This document shows positions 16,895 through 24,411 of a DNA stretch of 64,000 bases, in pieces. The notes beneath the pieces were generated by a model. That model did not search any database. It was not told the DNA's origin and saw only the letters and a program-made list of their open reading frames with translations. The stretch comes from an uncultured Tateyamaria sp. (GTDB taxonomy: Bacteria; Pseudomonadota; Alphaproteobacteria; Rhodobacterales; Rhodobacteraceae). The DNA lies in NCBI RefSeq assembly GCF_947503385.1, contig NZ_CANNDO010000004.1, forward strand, positions 248,001 to 312,000, in the 5' to 3' direction. A program made the translations under genes and the position numbers. How positions within the stretch are numbered: the stretch's first letter is position 1; each line of letters starts with the position of its first letter.

Positions 16895-18181
16895 ATGACC
16901 GAAGACAGGACGCTGACCGCGGCAGAGGCACGCGGCGTGCGCTACGCCCGCGAGTTGGAGGGGCACCTGGGCTGGCTCGACACGTTTTCGGGCACGGCAC
17001 TGGGAGTGCTCGCCACCGCCTCAGGCATCTATACCTATCTCGGCGTGTCATCCCTGCTGGATGAAAACGGTGCCATGTCGGTGCTGGCCGCGATTGCCTA
17101 TTCGGTTGCGGTGTCCGTGGGGATTTTCGTGTTCTGGTCCTACATGCTGCGCCTGTTCCCTGCCGTCCGTTCGACGCGCGCCCGCACCGGGTTGCTGGCC
17201 GCGATGGGTCTGGGATCGCTCGCCATTGTCGCCATGTCGTCTTGGTTGAACGCCGCGGCATTGGCCGGATCGGCAGCGGTCGAACAGCATCTGGCCAAGA
17301 CAGTGCAGGACTATCAGTCCAGCCTTGAACGCGCACACGAGGTTGCAATTACCGCACAGTCGCTGGAACGCGACGTGGCGCGTGTGCGCCAATCCTTCGA
17401 AGATCTCAGCGAACAGGAAGCCGCAGGCTCGCTGTCCGGTCTGGCGGGGCGCGGCGCAGTGTTTCGGGTTCTGCGCCAAAAGGCTGGTGAGTTGTCGGGG
17501 CTCGAAGGGCAGATCAGCACCCAGACCCCGCTGGTCGAGGCAGCATTTGCCGAAGGCAATGCCATTCTCAGCCGGATGCGTGCCCTGACCGTCGAACCTG
17601 GCCCGGTGGAGGCGCGCAGCGTCGAGTTTTCCGAACAAGCTGTGCGCCTTGCGGGCCTGATCACCCAGATGCGGCAACTGTCCGTCGCCCCGCTGGTGGA
17701 GCGGGCGGCACAGGACCTCGCCGCCTCCGTTGTTCTGCCCGAGCTTGACGGCAGCACCGAAGAGGGGCGCAGCGATCAGGCCGCCACCATCACCTCCGTG
17801 CTCGAAGTGTTGGCGCAGCGTGCGCAGACGTTGGAACGCGCCGCGCAAAATGTGATTGCCCTGCAACCGGCACCGGACGTGACCTATACCCCGATCTCAT
17901 CGGCGGACGCGGTGATCCTCTATGCCCGCAACTTTGTGCCCTCTTGGGCCGGAGCCATCGCCATTGACCTGCTGCCTGCCGTGCTGGTCTTTATCCTTGC
18001 CATCACCCAAGGCGCGATCCGCGGCGGCCGCGAAGGGGCAGGCGTGGAGGATACCATGACACTTGCGGAATTGCGCGCGGCTATGGTCGCCATTCGCGAC
18101 GTAGAACAGGCAATGCAGGACATGCCCGAGGCCGTTACACCGCCCGCACCGCATCCCAAACCGCGCCCCGCCGCCGAATGA
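16895..18181 (+). CDS. Membrane protein with central coiled coil, unknown function
   Basis: A 428-residue protein I do not recognise. Three hydrophobic segments lie near the N terminus (about 30-55, 62-90 and 100-125), followed by roughly 200 residues rich in Glu, Gln, Arg and Ala with heptad-like spacing (about 130-340) that should form a periplasmic coiled coil. A fourth membrane segment (SWAGAIAIDLLPAVLVFILAITQG, about 354-377) is followed by a cytoplasmic tail with a proline-rich end. The topology resembles membrane-anchored scaffolds. Its stop overlaps the start of a ClpP-like periplasmic protein gene (ATGA), so the two probably act together, perhaps as anchor and protease. Confidence 0.7.
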   Translation: MTEDRTLTAAEARGVRYARELEGHLGWLDTFSGTALGVLATASGIYTYLGVSSLLDENGAMSVLAAIAYSVAVSVGIFVFWSYMLRLFPAVRSTRARTGLLAAMGLGSLAIVAMSSWLNAAALAGSAAVEQHLAKTVQDYQSSLERAHEVAITAQSLERDVARVRQSFEDLSEQEAAGSLSGLAGRGAVFRVLRQKAGELSGLEGQISTQTPLVEAAFAEGNAILSRMRALTVEPGPVEARSVEFSEQAVRLAGLITQMRQLSVAPLVERAAQDLAASVVLPELDGSTEEGRSDQAATITSVLEVLAQRAQTLERAAQNVIALQPAPDVTYTPISSADAVILYARNFVPSWAGAIAIDLLPAVLVFILAITQGAIRGGREGAGVEDTMTLAELRAAMVAIRDVEQAMQDMPEAVTPPAPHPKPRPAAE

Positions 18182-18924
18182 GCACGATGCCCAAGAACCC
18201 CGTCGCCCGCACCCTGATGGGCGTGCTGATCTTTCAGATCGGTCTCGGCGGTCTGCTGGTCATTGGTGACATGCGCGGCCTGCGCCTGCCCAGCTTTGGC
18301 CCCGACGCCCCGCGCCTGACCGAACCGGTCCGGCCCGGCGACCAACGCCGCACCTTTCGCCCCGACCGTGACCGCCCCGTCGTCCAGCCAGCCCGCGATC
18401 CCGGCCAATTGCCCGAACGGCTGGTTCTCACCCAAAGCAACGGCAGCACCTACCGTCTCGAAGGCGGGATCGAAGCGGGCGATGCCGCGCGCATAGCAGA
18501 CCAGTTGGACACGGTGCAGCCCGCGCCCGAAACGGTGATCCTGCAATCCCCCGGCGGATCGGTGCAGGACGCGCTCGCCCTTGGCCGTCACTTGCGCAAC
18601 AAGGGCATTGCGACACGGATGCTGGCGGGCGAGTTCTGCTATTCCGCCTGCCCCTACCTGCTGGCCGCAGGTCCGACCCGTGACATTGCAGATGACGCCT
18701 CTGTCGGCGTGCATCAGCACTATTTCGGCGAAAACACATTCCTGCCCGCAGCCTTCGCGGTCGAAGACATCCAGCGCGGTCAGGCCGAAGTGATGACCTA
18801 TCTTGACGAGATGGGAATCGACCCGCTTGTGATGACACATGCGCTCTCTACTCCGCCGGACCAAATTTACGTTCTGCTGCCCGACGAGCTGGAACGCTAC
18901 GGATTTACCCAAACATCTGAATAG
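18178..18924 (+). CDS. Periplasmic ClpP/crotonase-fold protein (COG3904-like)
   Basis: A 248-residue protein with one N-terminal membrane or signal segment (about 9-28), a Pro/Arg-rich linker (about 38-82), then a ClpP-like domain. VILQSPGGSVQDALALG provides the oxyanion loop, FCYSACPYLLAAG the candidate nucleophile Ser, and VGVHQHYF the candidate His. These match the pattern of COG3904 periplasmic proteins, related to SppA/ClpP but usually uncharacterised. Overlap with the coiled-coil membrane protein gene indicates a two-gene unit. Protease activity is plausible from the motifs but not shown. The next gene is preceded by its own promoter and operators. Confidence 0.75.
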   Translation: MSTMPKNPVARTLMGVLIFQIGLGGLLVIGDMRGLRLPSFGPDAPRLTEPVRPGDQRRTFRPDRDRPVVQPARDPGQLPERLVLTQSNGSTYRLEGGIEAGDAARIADQLDTVQPAPETVILQSPGGSVQDALALGRHLRNKGIATRMLAGEFCYSACPYLLAAGPTRDIADDASVGVHQHYFGENTFLPAAFAVEDIQRGQAEVMTYLDEMGIDPLVMTHALSTPPDQIYVLLPDELERYGFTQTSE

Positions 18925-18960
18925 GTTGCACGCGAGGCTGCAATGCGCGCAATGCACGGG

Positions 18961-19012
18961 TTGACATGATACCTTTCGGTATCTCATTAATATGATACCA
19001 AATGGAATCATA
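18961..19012 (+). promoter_or_regulatory. Promoter and tandem operators of the cupin-arsR operon
   Basis: A perfect -35 box TTGACA (18961-18966) is followed by GATACC-TTTC-GGTATC (18968-18983), a perfect inverted repeat. A second copy, GATACC-AAAT-GGAATC (18994-19009), lies inside a longer palindrome (TATGAT...ATCATA, 18991-19012). Both have four-base spacers and start 26 bp apart. They flank the likely -10 region (18984-18996), where the ArsR-type product of the operon would repress it. Confidence 0.7.
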
Positions 19013-19025
19013 TTGGAGGACCCGC

Positions 19026-19433
19026 ATGAAACCTCTCGCCTGCATTGCCGCCCTGATCGCCGCACCCGCCACCGCCGATCCCACCATCACACTGACCCCC
19101 GATACCGACCTTGCATGGGAATCCACACCCGAAGGTGTCGCCTTTGCCGCGCTTTCGGGCGACCGTTGGTCCGAAGCGTATTTTGCCATGGTCCGCCTGC
19201 CTGCAGGCACCGTCAGCCCGGTTCACACCAAATCGGCAAACATGTACGGCATGATCCTTAAGGGCGAGATGACCCACGCCATCCCCGGTGCAGACACCGC
19301 GCCCATCGGGCCAGGCGCGTATTACGAGGTGCCCGCAGGGTTGCCGCACATTTCGGCCTGTGTCTCGACAACACCTTGTGTCGCCTTGCTCTATCAGGAC
19401 GGTGCATTCGACTTTGTGCCGGTGGCACAATGA
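19026..19433 (+). CDS. Secreted cupin-domain protein
   Basis: A 135-residue protein with a signal peptide (MKPLACIAALIAAPATA, cleavage after about residue 17) and one small beta-barrel cupin. VSPVHTKSANMYGMILKGEM and the later GLPHISACV supply the likely metal-ligand His residues. ATG at 19026 follows GGAGGA. The two late Cys (SACVSTTPC) could form a disulfide in the periplasm. It is first in an operon with an ArsR regulator and two START-like proteins, all joined by overlaps. Function is unknown; binding of a small molecule is the usual cupin role. Confidence 0.82.
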   Translation: MKPLACIAALIAAPATADPTITLTPDTDLAWESTPEGVAFAALSGDRWSEAYFAMVRLPAGTVSPVHTKSANMYGMILKGEMTHAIPGADTAPIGPGAYYEVPAGLPHISACVSTTPCVALLYQDGAFDFVPVAQ

Positions 19434-19750
19434 TGGACGCCACCCAATCCGCCTTTCGCGCCCTCGCCGATCCCACGCGGCGCAACATCCTCGCGCTTCT
19501 GACCCGGCAGGACATGACAATCGCGCAAGTGTCCGACCGGTTCGATATGACCCGCGCCGCAGTCAAAAAGCACCTGACTGTGCTCAGTGACGGCGGCCTC
19601 ATCACGGTCGAGGCGCGCGGACGCGAACGCATCAACCGGCTCAACCCCGCTGGTCTCGCCCCTGTCCTGTCGTGGTTCGAAATCTACGACCGCTTCTGGG
19701 ATGACCGCCTCTCCGACCTCAAAACCGCCATTGAAAGGGACCTCCAATGA
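19430..19750 (+). CDS. ArsR-family helix-turn-helix regulator
   Basis: A 106-residue winged-helix repressor. The DNA-binding region reads ALADPTRRNILALLTRQDMTIAQVSDRFDMTRAAVKKHLTVL. The Cys clusters of metal-sensing ArsR/SmtB proteins are absent, so it is of the type encoded beside AHSA1/SRPBCC proteins that senses something other than arsenic. Tandem ATG codons (19430 and 19433) overlap the cupin stop; translation coupling is clear. It probably binds the two GATACC-N4-GG(T/A)ATC sites upstream of the operon. Confidence 0.88.
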   Translation: MMDATQSAFRALADPTRRNILALLTRQDMTIAQVSDRFDMTRAAVKKHLTVLSDGGLITVEARGRERINRLNPAGLAPVLSWFEIYDRFWDDRLSDLKTAIERDLQ

Positions 19751-20166
19751 CCGACAACATCCTGCAAAAATCCCTCTACCTCAAAGCGCCCCGCCAGATG
19801 GTCTGGGACTATCTGACCCAGCCCGAACACCTCGCCAAATGGTTCCACGCGCCCAAAACGCCCCTGACCGAAGGCGAGGACTATACTTGCTACGGCGCAG
19901 AAAGCGGCAAGCCCGTGATCTGGGGCACGGTGCAAAAGGCGACGCCACCCGCATTGCTGGAATACACATTTTCAGCCGGGCCGATGGGGGATGCCGTGAC
20001 CCATGTGCGCTGGACCCTGACAGACGTGCCGGGCGGGACGCATCTGGCGCTGGAACATACCGGCCTGCCACAGGGAGCGGAGGCGTTTGATCTCATGCTC
20101 GCTTTCGACGACGGCTGGGACAAACACCTCGCCCGGTTGCGCGCCGACCTGCCGGAGGCCGCATAA
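19747..20166 (+). CDS. SRPBCC/AHSA1-family protein
   Basis: A 139-residue START-like fold protein. It opens with LQKSLYLKAPRQMVWDYLTQPEHLAKWF, the family signature (helix after the first strand with conserved Trp-Phe), and ends in a long helix (AFDDGWDKHLARLRADL) that roofs the ligand cavity. Genes of this family are commonly coupled to ArsR regulators, as here by an ATGA overlap. Members bind hydrophobic ligands or act as Aha1-like cochaperones; the ligand here is unknown. Confidence 0.85.
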   Translation: MTDNILQKSLYLKAPRQMVWDYLTQPEHLAKWFHAPKTPLTEGEDYTCYGAESGKPVIWGTVQKATPPALLEYTFSAGPMGDAVTHVRWTLTDVPGGTHLALEHTGLPQGAEAFDLMLAFDDGWDKHLARLRADLPEAA

Positions 20167-20606
20167 TGGACTATTCCGCCACCATCCAGACCAAAACCCC
20201 ACCCGACATGGCAGCCCGCAAGATCGTGGACGACCTCGAACATTGGTGGTCCACCCGGATCGACCGACGCGACACGGGGTTCACCATCCACTTCAATGCC
20301 AGCCATGTGGATTTCGCCTTTGACCCGGGTGCCACCGATGGCCGGTTCAGCTGGACCTGCACAGCCGCCAACATGATCATCGCGGACGTGCCCGATAGCG
20401 ATGAATGGACAGGCACGCGTCTGATCTGGGAGATACGACCGTCCGGCACAGGCAGCGCCATCACCCTCACCCACAAAGGGCTGACACCCCAGATTGCCTG
20501 TTTCGACGTGTGCCGCCGCGGCTGGGAACACTTTTTCGAATCCAGTCTGCGCAATCACCTGAACGGCGATGCTGCCCAGCCCGAAACCAGCGGGGCCGCG
20601 GCCTGA
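20166..20606 (+). CDS. SRPBCC-family protein, second copy
   Basis: A 146-residue START-like protein whose ATG overlaps the preceding stop by one base (taATGg). Features are the N-terminal TPPDMAARKIVDDLEHWWS helix, a central sheet and the terminal helix IACFDVCRRGWEHFFESSL. It is only distantly similar to the preceding copy, so the pair is not a recent duplication. Being last in the cupin-arsR operon, it is followed by an inverted copy of repeat family 1. Confidence 0.82.
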   Translation: MDYSATIQTKTPPDMAARKIVDDLEHWWSTRIDRRDTGFTIHFNASHVDFAFDPGATDGRFSWTCTAANMIIADVPDSDEWTGTRLIWEIRPSGTGSAITLTHKGLTPQIACFDVCRRGWEHFFESSLRNHLNGDAAQPETSGAAA

Positions 20607-20618
20607 TACGGGTGCTCG

Positions 20619-20658
20619 CCCCGTCTCTGTCCCCAAAAAAATCCTCCCCGAAGGGCCG
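20619..20658 (-). repeat. Dispersed terminator-like repeat, family 1, copy B (inverted)
   Basis: On the minus strand this reads GGCCCTTCGGGGAGG, a seven-T run, then GGGGACAGAGACGGGG, matching copies at 4236 and 56858. Its T-run points against the preceding gene, so here it cannot act as that gene's simple terminator; it could stop minus-strand transcription. Confidence 0.7.
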
Positions 20659-20719
20659 GGTGGCCAATGCGCCGCACCGGCCCTTCCTTGCCGTGCCCGG
20701 CCCGACCGCCTATGTAACG

Positions 20720-20885
20720 AGGCGGCGGGTTCTGCCCCTCATGTGGACGGTTGCATTCCGGTGGCCTTAAGCAATTCCGAGGGAGCTGGCTCTGTCCGGG
20801 TCTTGGCCCGGTTACCTGGCGCCCACCTGTATATACAGGTCCTCGGGAATGAGAGAACCGCACGGTCCGGGTGGTCCCGCCGCTT
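20720..20885 (+). ncRNA. Candidate structured RNA, 6S-like layout
   Basis: A possible -35/-10 pair, TTGCCG (20688-20693) and TATGTA (20711-20716) with a 17-bp spacer, would start transcription at the 5' arm of a closing stem: AGGCGGCGGG (20720-20729) pairs with CCCGCCGCTT (20876-20885). Inside lies a second stem (ATTCCGAGG with CCTCGGGAAT) that encloses two hairpins, CCGGG-N6-CCCGG and ACCTGTATATACAGGT (20825-20840). Size (166 nt), paired ends and a large internal loop recall 6S RNA, but I see no decisive sequence signature and the location beside pirin is not a known ssrS context. No protein reading frame fits. A further 10-bp inverted repeat (CCTGCGCACA...TGTGCGCAGG) follows before pirin. 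Confidence 0.4.
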
Positions 20886-20983
20886 CCCTGCACCTGCGCA
20901 CAGATGCCGTTCGGGCGTGTGAAATTGTGCGCAGGCCGACAGGGCCTATCTTGTTGGCAACCCCATGTCACAAGGAGGCTTCT

Positions 20984-21895
20984 ATGTCCCTCAGACCGAC
21001 ACTCGAAACCCGCAAGGCTGTCCCCACAATGGAAGGGGCGGGCGTTCACCTGCACCGCGCCTTCGGCTTTCAGGACCCAAGCGAGCTTGACCCCTTCCTG
21101 CTGTTTGACGATTTCCGCAACGATGTGCCGGAACACTACGCCAAGGGCTTTCCATGGCATCCCCATCGCGGCATAGAAACCATCACCTACGTGCTCGAAG
21201 GCACGGTGGCGCACAGCGACAGCTTGGGCAATTCCGGCACGCTTGGTGCCGGATCGGTGCAGTGGATGACCGCAGGGTCGGGCATTCTCCATCAGGAGAT
21301 GCCCAGCGGCAATGCGGCCGGGCAGATGCACGGCTTCCAGCTTTGGGGCAATCTGCCGTCGGACCAAAAGATGACAGCACCCCGGTATCAGGACATTCAG
21401 GGCACGGACATCCCCGAAGTAACCGATGACGACGGCACGGTCGTGCGCGTGATCACCGGTGCGTTCTGGGGCAAAACCGGCCCGGTCGACGGTATCGCCG
21501 CCGATCCGCAATATCTCGACATCTCGGTGCCTGCTGGCGTCAAGAAAACCTTCCGGATCGACACCTACCGCCGCGCGTTTGCCTATTTATTTCAAGGCGC
21601 CGGTGCTTTCGCTGACGCCTCAAACCCGGCCGGCGTGCTCCTTGAAAAGGAAATCGCAGGCGAAGAAGTCAACATTCGCGACCTGTCCGGGGACCGCACG
21701 CTGGTCCGTTTCGGCACAGGCGACGAAGTGACTGTGCAAGCAGGGCCGGACGGCATCCGCTTCCTGCTGATCTCCGGGGCCCCGATCAACGAACCGGTCG
21801 CGTGGCACGGCCCCATTGTGATGAACACGCAGGAAGAATTGATGCAGGCCATGAAAGAACTGCGCAACGGCACTTTCATCAAACCTGCGCATTAA
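20984..21895 (+). CDS. Pirin family protein
   Basis: A 303-residue bicupin. The metal site is in GFPWHPHRGIETITYVLEG (about residues 50-68) with a further His in SGILHQEMP; the C-terminal pirin domain follows (about 190-290). Bacterial pirins include quercetin dioxygenases and metabolic regulators; which applies cannot be told. AAGGAGG six bases upstream fixes ATG 20984. It is monocistronic, preceded by the candidate RNA and facing the convergent TetR gene, with repeat family 2 copy A in between. Confidence 0.92.
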   Translation: MSLRPTLETRKAVPTMEGAGVHLHRAFGFQDPSELDPFLLFDDFRNDVPEHYAKGFPWHPHRGIETITYVLEGTVAHSDSLGNSGTLGAGSVQWMTAGSGILHQEMPSGNAAGQMHGFQLWGNLPSDQKMTAPRYQDIQGTDIPEVTDDDGTVVRVITGAFWGKTGPVDGIAADPQYLDISVPAGVKKTFRIDTYRRAFAYLFQGAGAFADASNPAGVLLEKEIAGEEVNIRDLSGDRTLVRFGTGDEVTVQAGPDGIRFLLISGAPINEPVAWHGPIVMNTQEELMQAMKELRNGTFIKPAH

Positions 21896-21993
21896 GGGCG
21901 CGGCTGCGTATGCAGACGCGCCCGGTGGCAAGGACATGCTTTGCCCACAAAGCGTGTCAGCCAAGCTCAAAATCAAGGCGCACGACAAAATGG

Positions 21994-22047
21994 GTCGGTG
22001 GGTGGGCGCCTTTCGTCCGTCAGGACGAAACAGTCCCGCTCACCGAC
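21994..22047. repeat. Covarying hairpin repeat, family 2, copy A
   Basis: An outer stem GTCGGTG/CACCGAC, continued by GGTGGG/CCCGCT with wobble pairs, encloses an inner perfect 8-bp hairpin TTTCGTCC-GTCA-GGACGAAA. The 3' half encodes the last residues of the TetR protein, whose stop codon lies in the loop. The same architecture with different but still pairing arms recurs at 57838-57893. Confidence 0.75.
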
Positions 22048-22622
22048 ACCATCCGCGCCACCATCTGCCAATACATGTTCTGCACATCGCCAAGGCTCAG
22101 GCGTCCATCCTCCCGAAACCACGTGTTCACACCCGTCAACATCGCGATGATCGCCATTGATGCGACCTTTTCATCCGGCACACTGAACGCCCCCTCCTCG
22201 ACACCCGCGTGCAGCATCTCGGCCAGCAACTGCTCATAGCGCCGCCGCAACCCCTCGATCTCCGCAAAATTTTCCGGCGTGAGGTTGCGCAACTCCATAT
22301 AGGCAATGAACACCGCGTCGGGGCGTGCGTGGTGAAAGGCGATGTGAAAGCGCACAAAGGCCTCCAGCCGCGCAGGAGCAGCGCCCACCAGACAAGGTCC
22401 CACCGCCTCGTGCAATTCCAGCAAATGATCGCGCATCAGCTCGTGCAACAGGGTCTGCTTGTCAGGGATATAATTGTAAAGTGCGCCCGCTTGCACGCCC
22501 ACCTCCCGCGCAATCACCCGCATCGACACCGCCGCATAGCCCTGTTGCGCAAATAGGCGCAGCGCGGCCGCCCTGATCCGTGGGCCGGTGATCTGCGCGT
22601 GTGAGCCTTGTGTACGTGCCAT
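22020..22622 (-). CDS. TetR/AcrR-family transcriptional regulator
   Basis: A 200-residue TetR repressor. The helix-turn-helix (about 12-58) is IRAAALRLFAQQGYAAVSMRVIAREVGVQAGALYNYIPDKQTLL, and the C-terminal domain carries the ligand pocket. The gene faces pirin tail to tail. A dyad, TGAAC-N4-GTTCA (22637-22650), lies 14 bp upstream of the start and is a good autoregulatory operator. The ligand and other targets are unknown; TetR proteins with this TGAAC-type site often control acyl-CoA or efflux genes. Confidence 0.9.
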   Translation of the reverse strand: MARTQGSHAQITGPRIRAAALRLFAQQGYAAVSMRVIAREVGVQAGALYNYIPDKQTLLHELMRDHLLELHEAVGPCLVGAAPARLEAFVRFHIAFHHARPDAVFIAYMELRNLTPENFAEIEGLRRRYEQLLAEMLHAGVEEGAFSVPDEKVASMAIIAMLTGVNTWFREDGRLSLGDVQNMYWQMVARMVSVSGTVSS

Positions 22623-22636
22623 ATGATAACGCTAAC

Positions 22637-22650
22637 TGAACGCGTGTTCA
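22637..22650. promoter_or_regulatory. Probable TetR operator
   Basis: TGAAC-GCGT-GTTCA is a dyad between the tetR start (22622, minus) and the lipoprotein gene (22723, plus). Its place suggests autoregulation and perhaps joint control of the lipoprotein gene. Confidence 0.55.
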
Positions 22651-22722
22651 TATCCAAGCGGCGCTTGCGCCCTCCGGCGCGCTGGTGCATCACATTGGCA
22701 ACATGCCTGAACCGGAGCCGCG

Positions 22723-23031
22723 ATGCACCCCCTCTGTCGCCGTCTGATACTGCCATTGACCCTGATTGTCGCAGGCTGCACGCAGTTCCCCGATCTGGAC
22801 GCGACCGTCCCGCCCGCTGCTGTAAATGCGCCCTTCCCGACACTCGTCCCGCTCGAGCCGCTGCTTGCCGCCAATGCCGCCGTCGTGTCCGATCCGGAGG
22901 CCACAACACAAAGCCTCCAAGCGCGCGTTGCCGCCCTGCGCAACCGCGCCCGCTTGCTGCAAGTCCGGCCCGTCATTGACACCGGCACCCGTGCCCGGCT
23001 GCGCCGCGCACTGGCCCGCGCGCCCGGCTGA
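22723..23031 (+). CDS. Small lipoprotein, unknown function
   Basis: A 102-residue protein with a short signal peptide ending in the lipobox LIVAGC (Cys about 18), so it is expected to be lipid-anchored in the envelope. The mature part has a Pro-rich stretch and a predicted helix (TTQSLQARVAALRNRARLLQ). I recognise no family. It lies 72 bp upstream of hom on the same strand, and a perfect 16-bp palindrome follows its stop. Confidence 0.75.
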   Translation: MHPLCRRLILPLTLIVAGCTQFPDLDATVPPAAVNAPFPTLVPLEPLLAANAAVVSDPEATTQSLQARVAALRNRARLLQVRPVIDTGTRARLRRALARAPG

Positions 23032-23032
23032 T

Positions 23033-23048
23033 CTGCAACGCGTTGCAG
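23033..23048. promoter_or_regulatory. Perfect 16-bp palindrome upstream of hom
   Basis: CTGCAACGCGTTGCAG is self-complementary over all 16 bases and begins one base after the lipoprotein stop codon, 56 bp before hom. Without a loop or a following T-run it fits a protein-binding site better than a terminator. Confidence 0.45.
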
Positions 23049-23103
23049 CGCAGGCGCGAACCCGCTACATCGCCACACGGAACACTGCTCGAAAGGACCT
23101 GCC

Positions 23104-24390
23104 ATGACCTCCCCCTTGCGCCTCGGCATTGCAGGACTTGGCACCGTGGGCATCGGGGTTGTGCGCATCCTGCGCAGCCAGGCCGCCTTGCTGGAGGCGC
23201 GCACAGGCCGCCCGCTCCAGCTTGTTGCCGTCAGCGCGCGCAGCCGTGACAAGGACCGCGGCGTACCGCTGAACAGCTACGCATGGGAAGACGATCCCGT
23301 GGCCCTCGCCACGCGCGACGATGTGGATGTCTATGTCGAATTGATGGGTGGGACCGATGGCCCTGCCAAAGCCTCGACCGAAGCAGCTATTGCAGCCGGT
23401 AAACATGTGGTCACCGCCAACAAGGCAATGCTTGCCGTTCACGGACAGGCGCTGGCCGAAACCGCCGAAGCCGCTGGCATTTCCCTGCGCTACGAGGCCG
23501 CAGTGGCAGGCGGCATTCCCGTGATCAAGGCCCTGACAGAAGGCCTCGCCGGTAATCAGATCACCCGGATCGTTGGCGTGATGAATGGCTCGTGCAATTA
23601 CATCCTCACCCGCATGGAAAGCTCCGGCCTCAGCTACGCGGACATTTTCGCCGAAGCCGACGGGTTGGGCTACCTCGAAGCCGATCCCCAGCTTGACGTT
23701 GGCGGCATCGATGCAGCCCACAAGCTGGCGATTCTGTCCTCCATTGCATTTGGCACGCAGGTGAATTTCGACGGGATCGACCTTGAGGGGATCGAACGGG
23801 TCAGCATCGACGACATCCGCCATGCCGGCGACATGGGGTACAAGATCAAGCTGCTGGGCGTGGCCCAGAAAACCGGCCGCGGGCTGGAGCAGCGCATGAT
23901 GCCCTGCCTTGTCCCTGACACGTCCCCCTTTGGCCAGTTGCAGGGCGGCACGAACATGGTGGCTCTCGAAGGTGATGCGGTTGAACAGATTGTCCTGCGC
24001 GGCCCCGGTGCCGGAGAAGGACCCACCGCCTCTGCTGTGATGGGCGACATCTGTGACATCGCCCGCGGCCAACGCCTGCCCGTCTTTGGTCAGCCCGCCA
24101 CATCGCTTGAGGCGGCGACGCCTGCCCGCTCGGTTCTGCCAGCGCCGCACTATCTGCGCATGGCGCTGCACGACAAGCCCGGCGCATTGGCCAAAATCGC
24201 CACCGTTCTGGGCGAGGCCGGTGTCAGCATCGACCGGATGCGCCAGTACGGGCACGACGACGCCACCGCTCCGGTGCTGATCGTCACGCACAAATGCACC
24301 CGCAGCGCGCTCGACACCGCCATTGCGGCAATGGGGCAGACCGGCGTGCTTGCGTCCGATCCCGTCGTGTTACGCATCGAAGACATTTAG
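23104..24390 (+). CDS. hom: Homoserine dehydrogenase
   Basis: A 428-residue enzyme reducing aspartate semialdehyde to homoserine, the branch point to threonine and methionine. The NAD(P) motif is GIAGLGTVGIGVVRIL (about 7-22); the catalytic domain contains NGSCNYILTRM, the GYLEADPQLDVGGIDAAHKLAIL signature and its catalytic Asp/Lys. A C-terminal ACT domain (about 340-415, LRMALHDKPGALAKIATVLGE) indicates feedback control, usually by threonine. ATG at 23104 is preceded by AAAGGA. glpX follows after 21 bp and recJ after another 7, forming a likely operon. Confidence 0.96.
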   Translation: MTSPLRLGIAGLGTVGIGVVRILRSQAALLEARTGRPLQLVAVSARSRDKDRGVPLNSYAWEDDPVALATRDDVDVYVELMGGTDGPAKASTEAAIAAGKHVVTANKAMLAVHGQALAETAEAAGISLRYEAAVAGGIPVIKALTEGLAGNQITRIVGVMNGSCNYILTRMESSGLSYADIFAEADGLGYLEADPQLDVGGIDAAHKLAILSSIAFGTQVNFDGIDLEGIERVSIDDIRHAGDMGYKIKLLGVAQKTGRGLEQRMMPCLVPDTSPFGQLQGGTNMVALEGDAVEQIVLRGPGAGEGPTASAVMGDICDIARGQRLPVFGQPATSLEAATPARSVLPAPHYLRMALHDKPGALAKIATVLGEAGVSIDRMRQYGHDDATAPVLIVTHKCTRSALDTAIAAMGQTGVLASDPVVLRIEDI

Positions 24391-24411
24391 ACCCACCAAA
24401 AGGAATTCAGC

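Noticed and set aside
20720..20885. Structured segment as SRP RNA, tmRNA or RNase P RNA
   Set aside because: The SRP core GGTCAGG...GGAAGCAGCC, the tmRNA tRNA-like ends and the RNase P signature GAGGAAAGTC are all absent.
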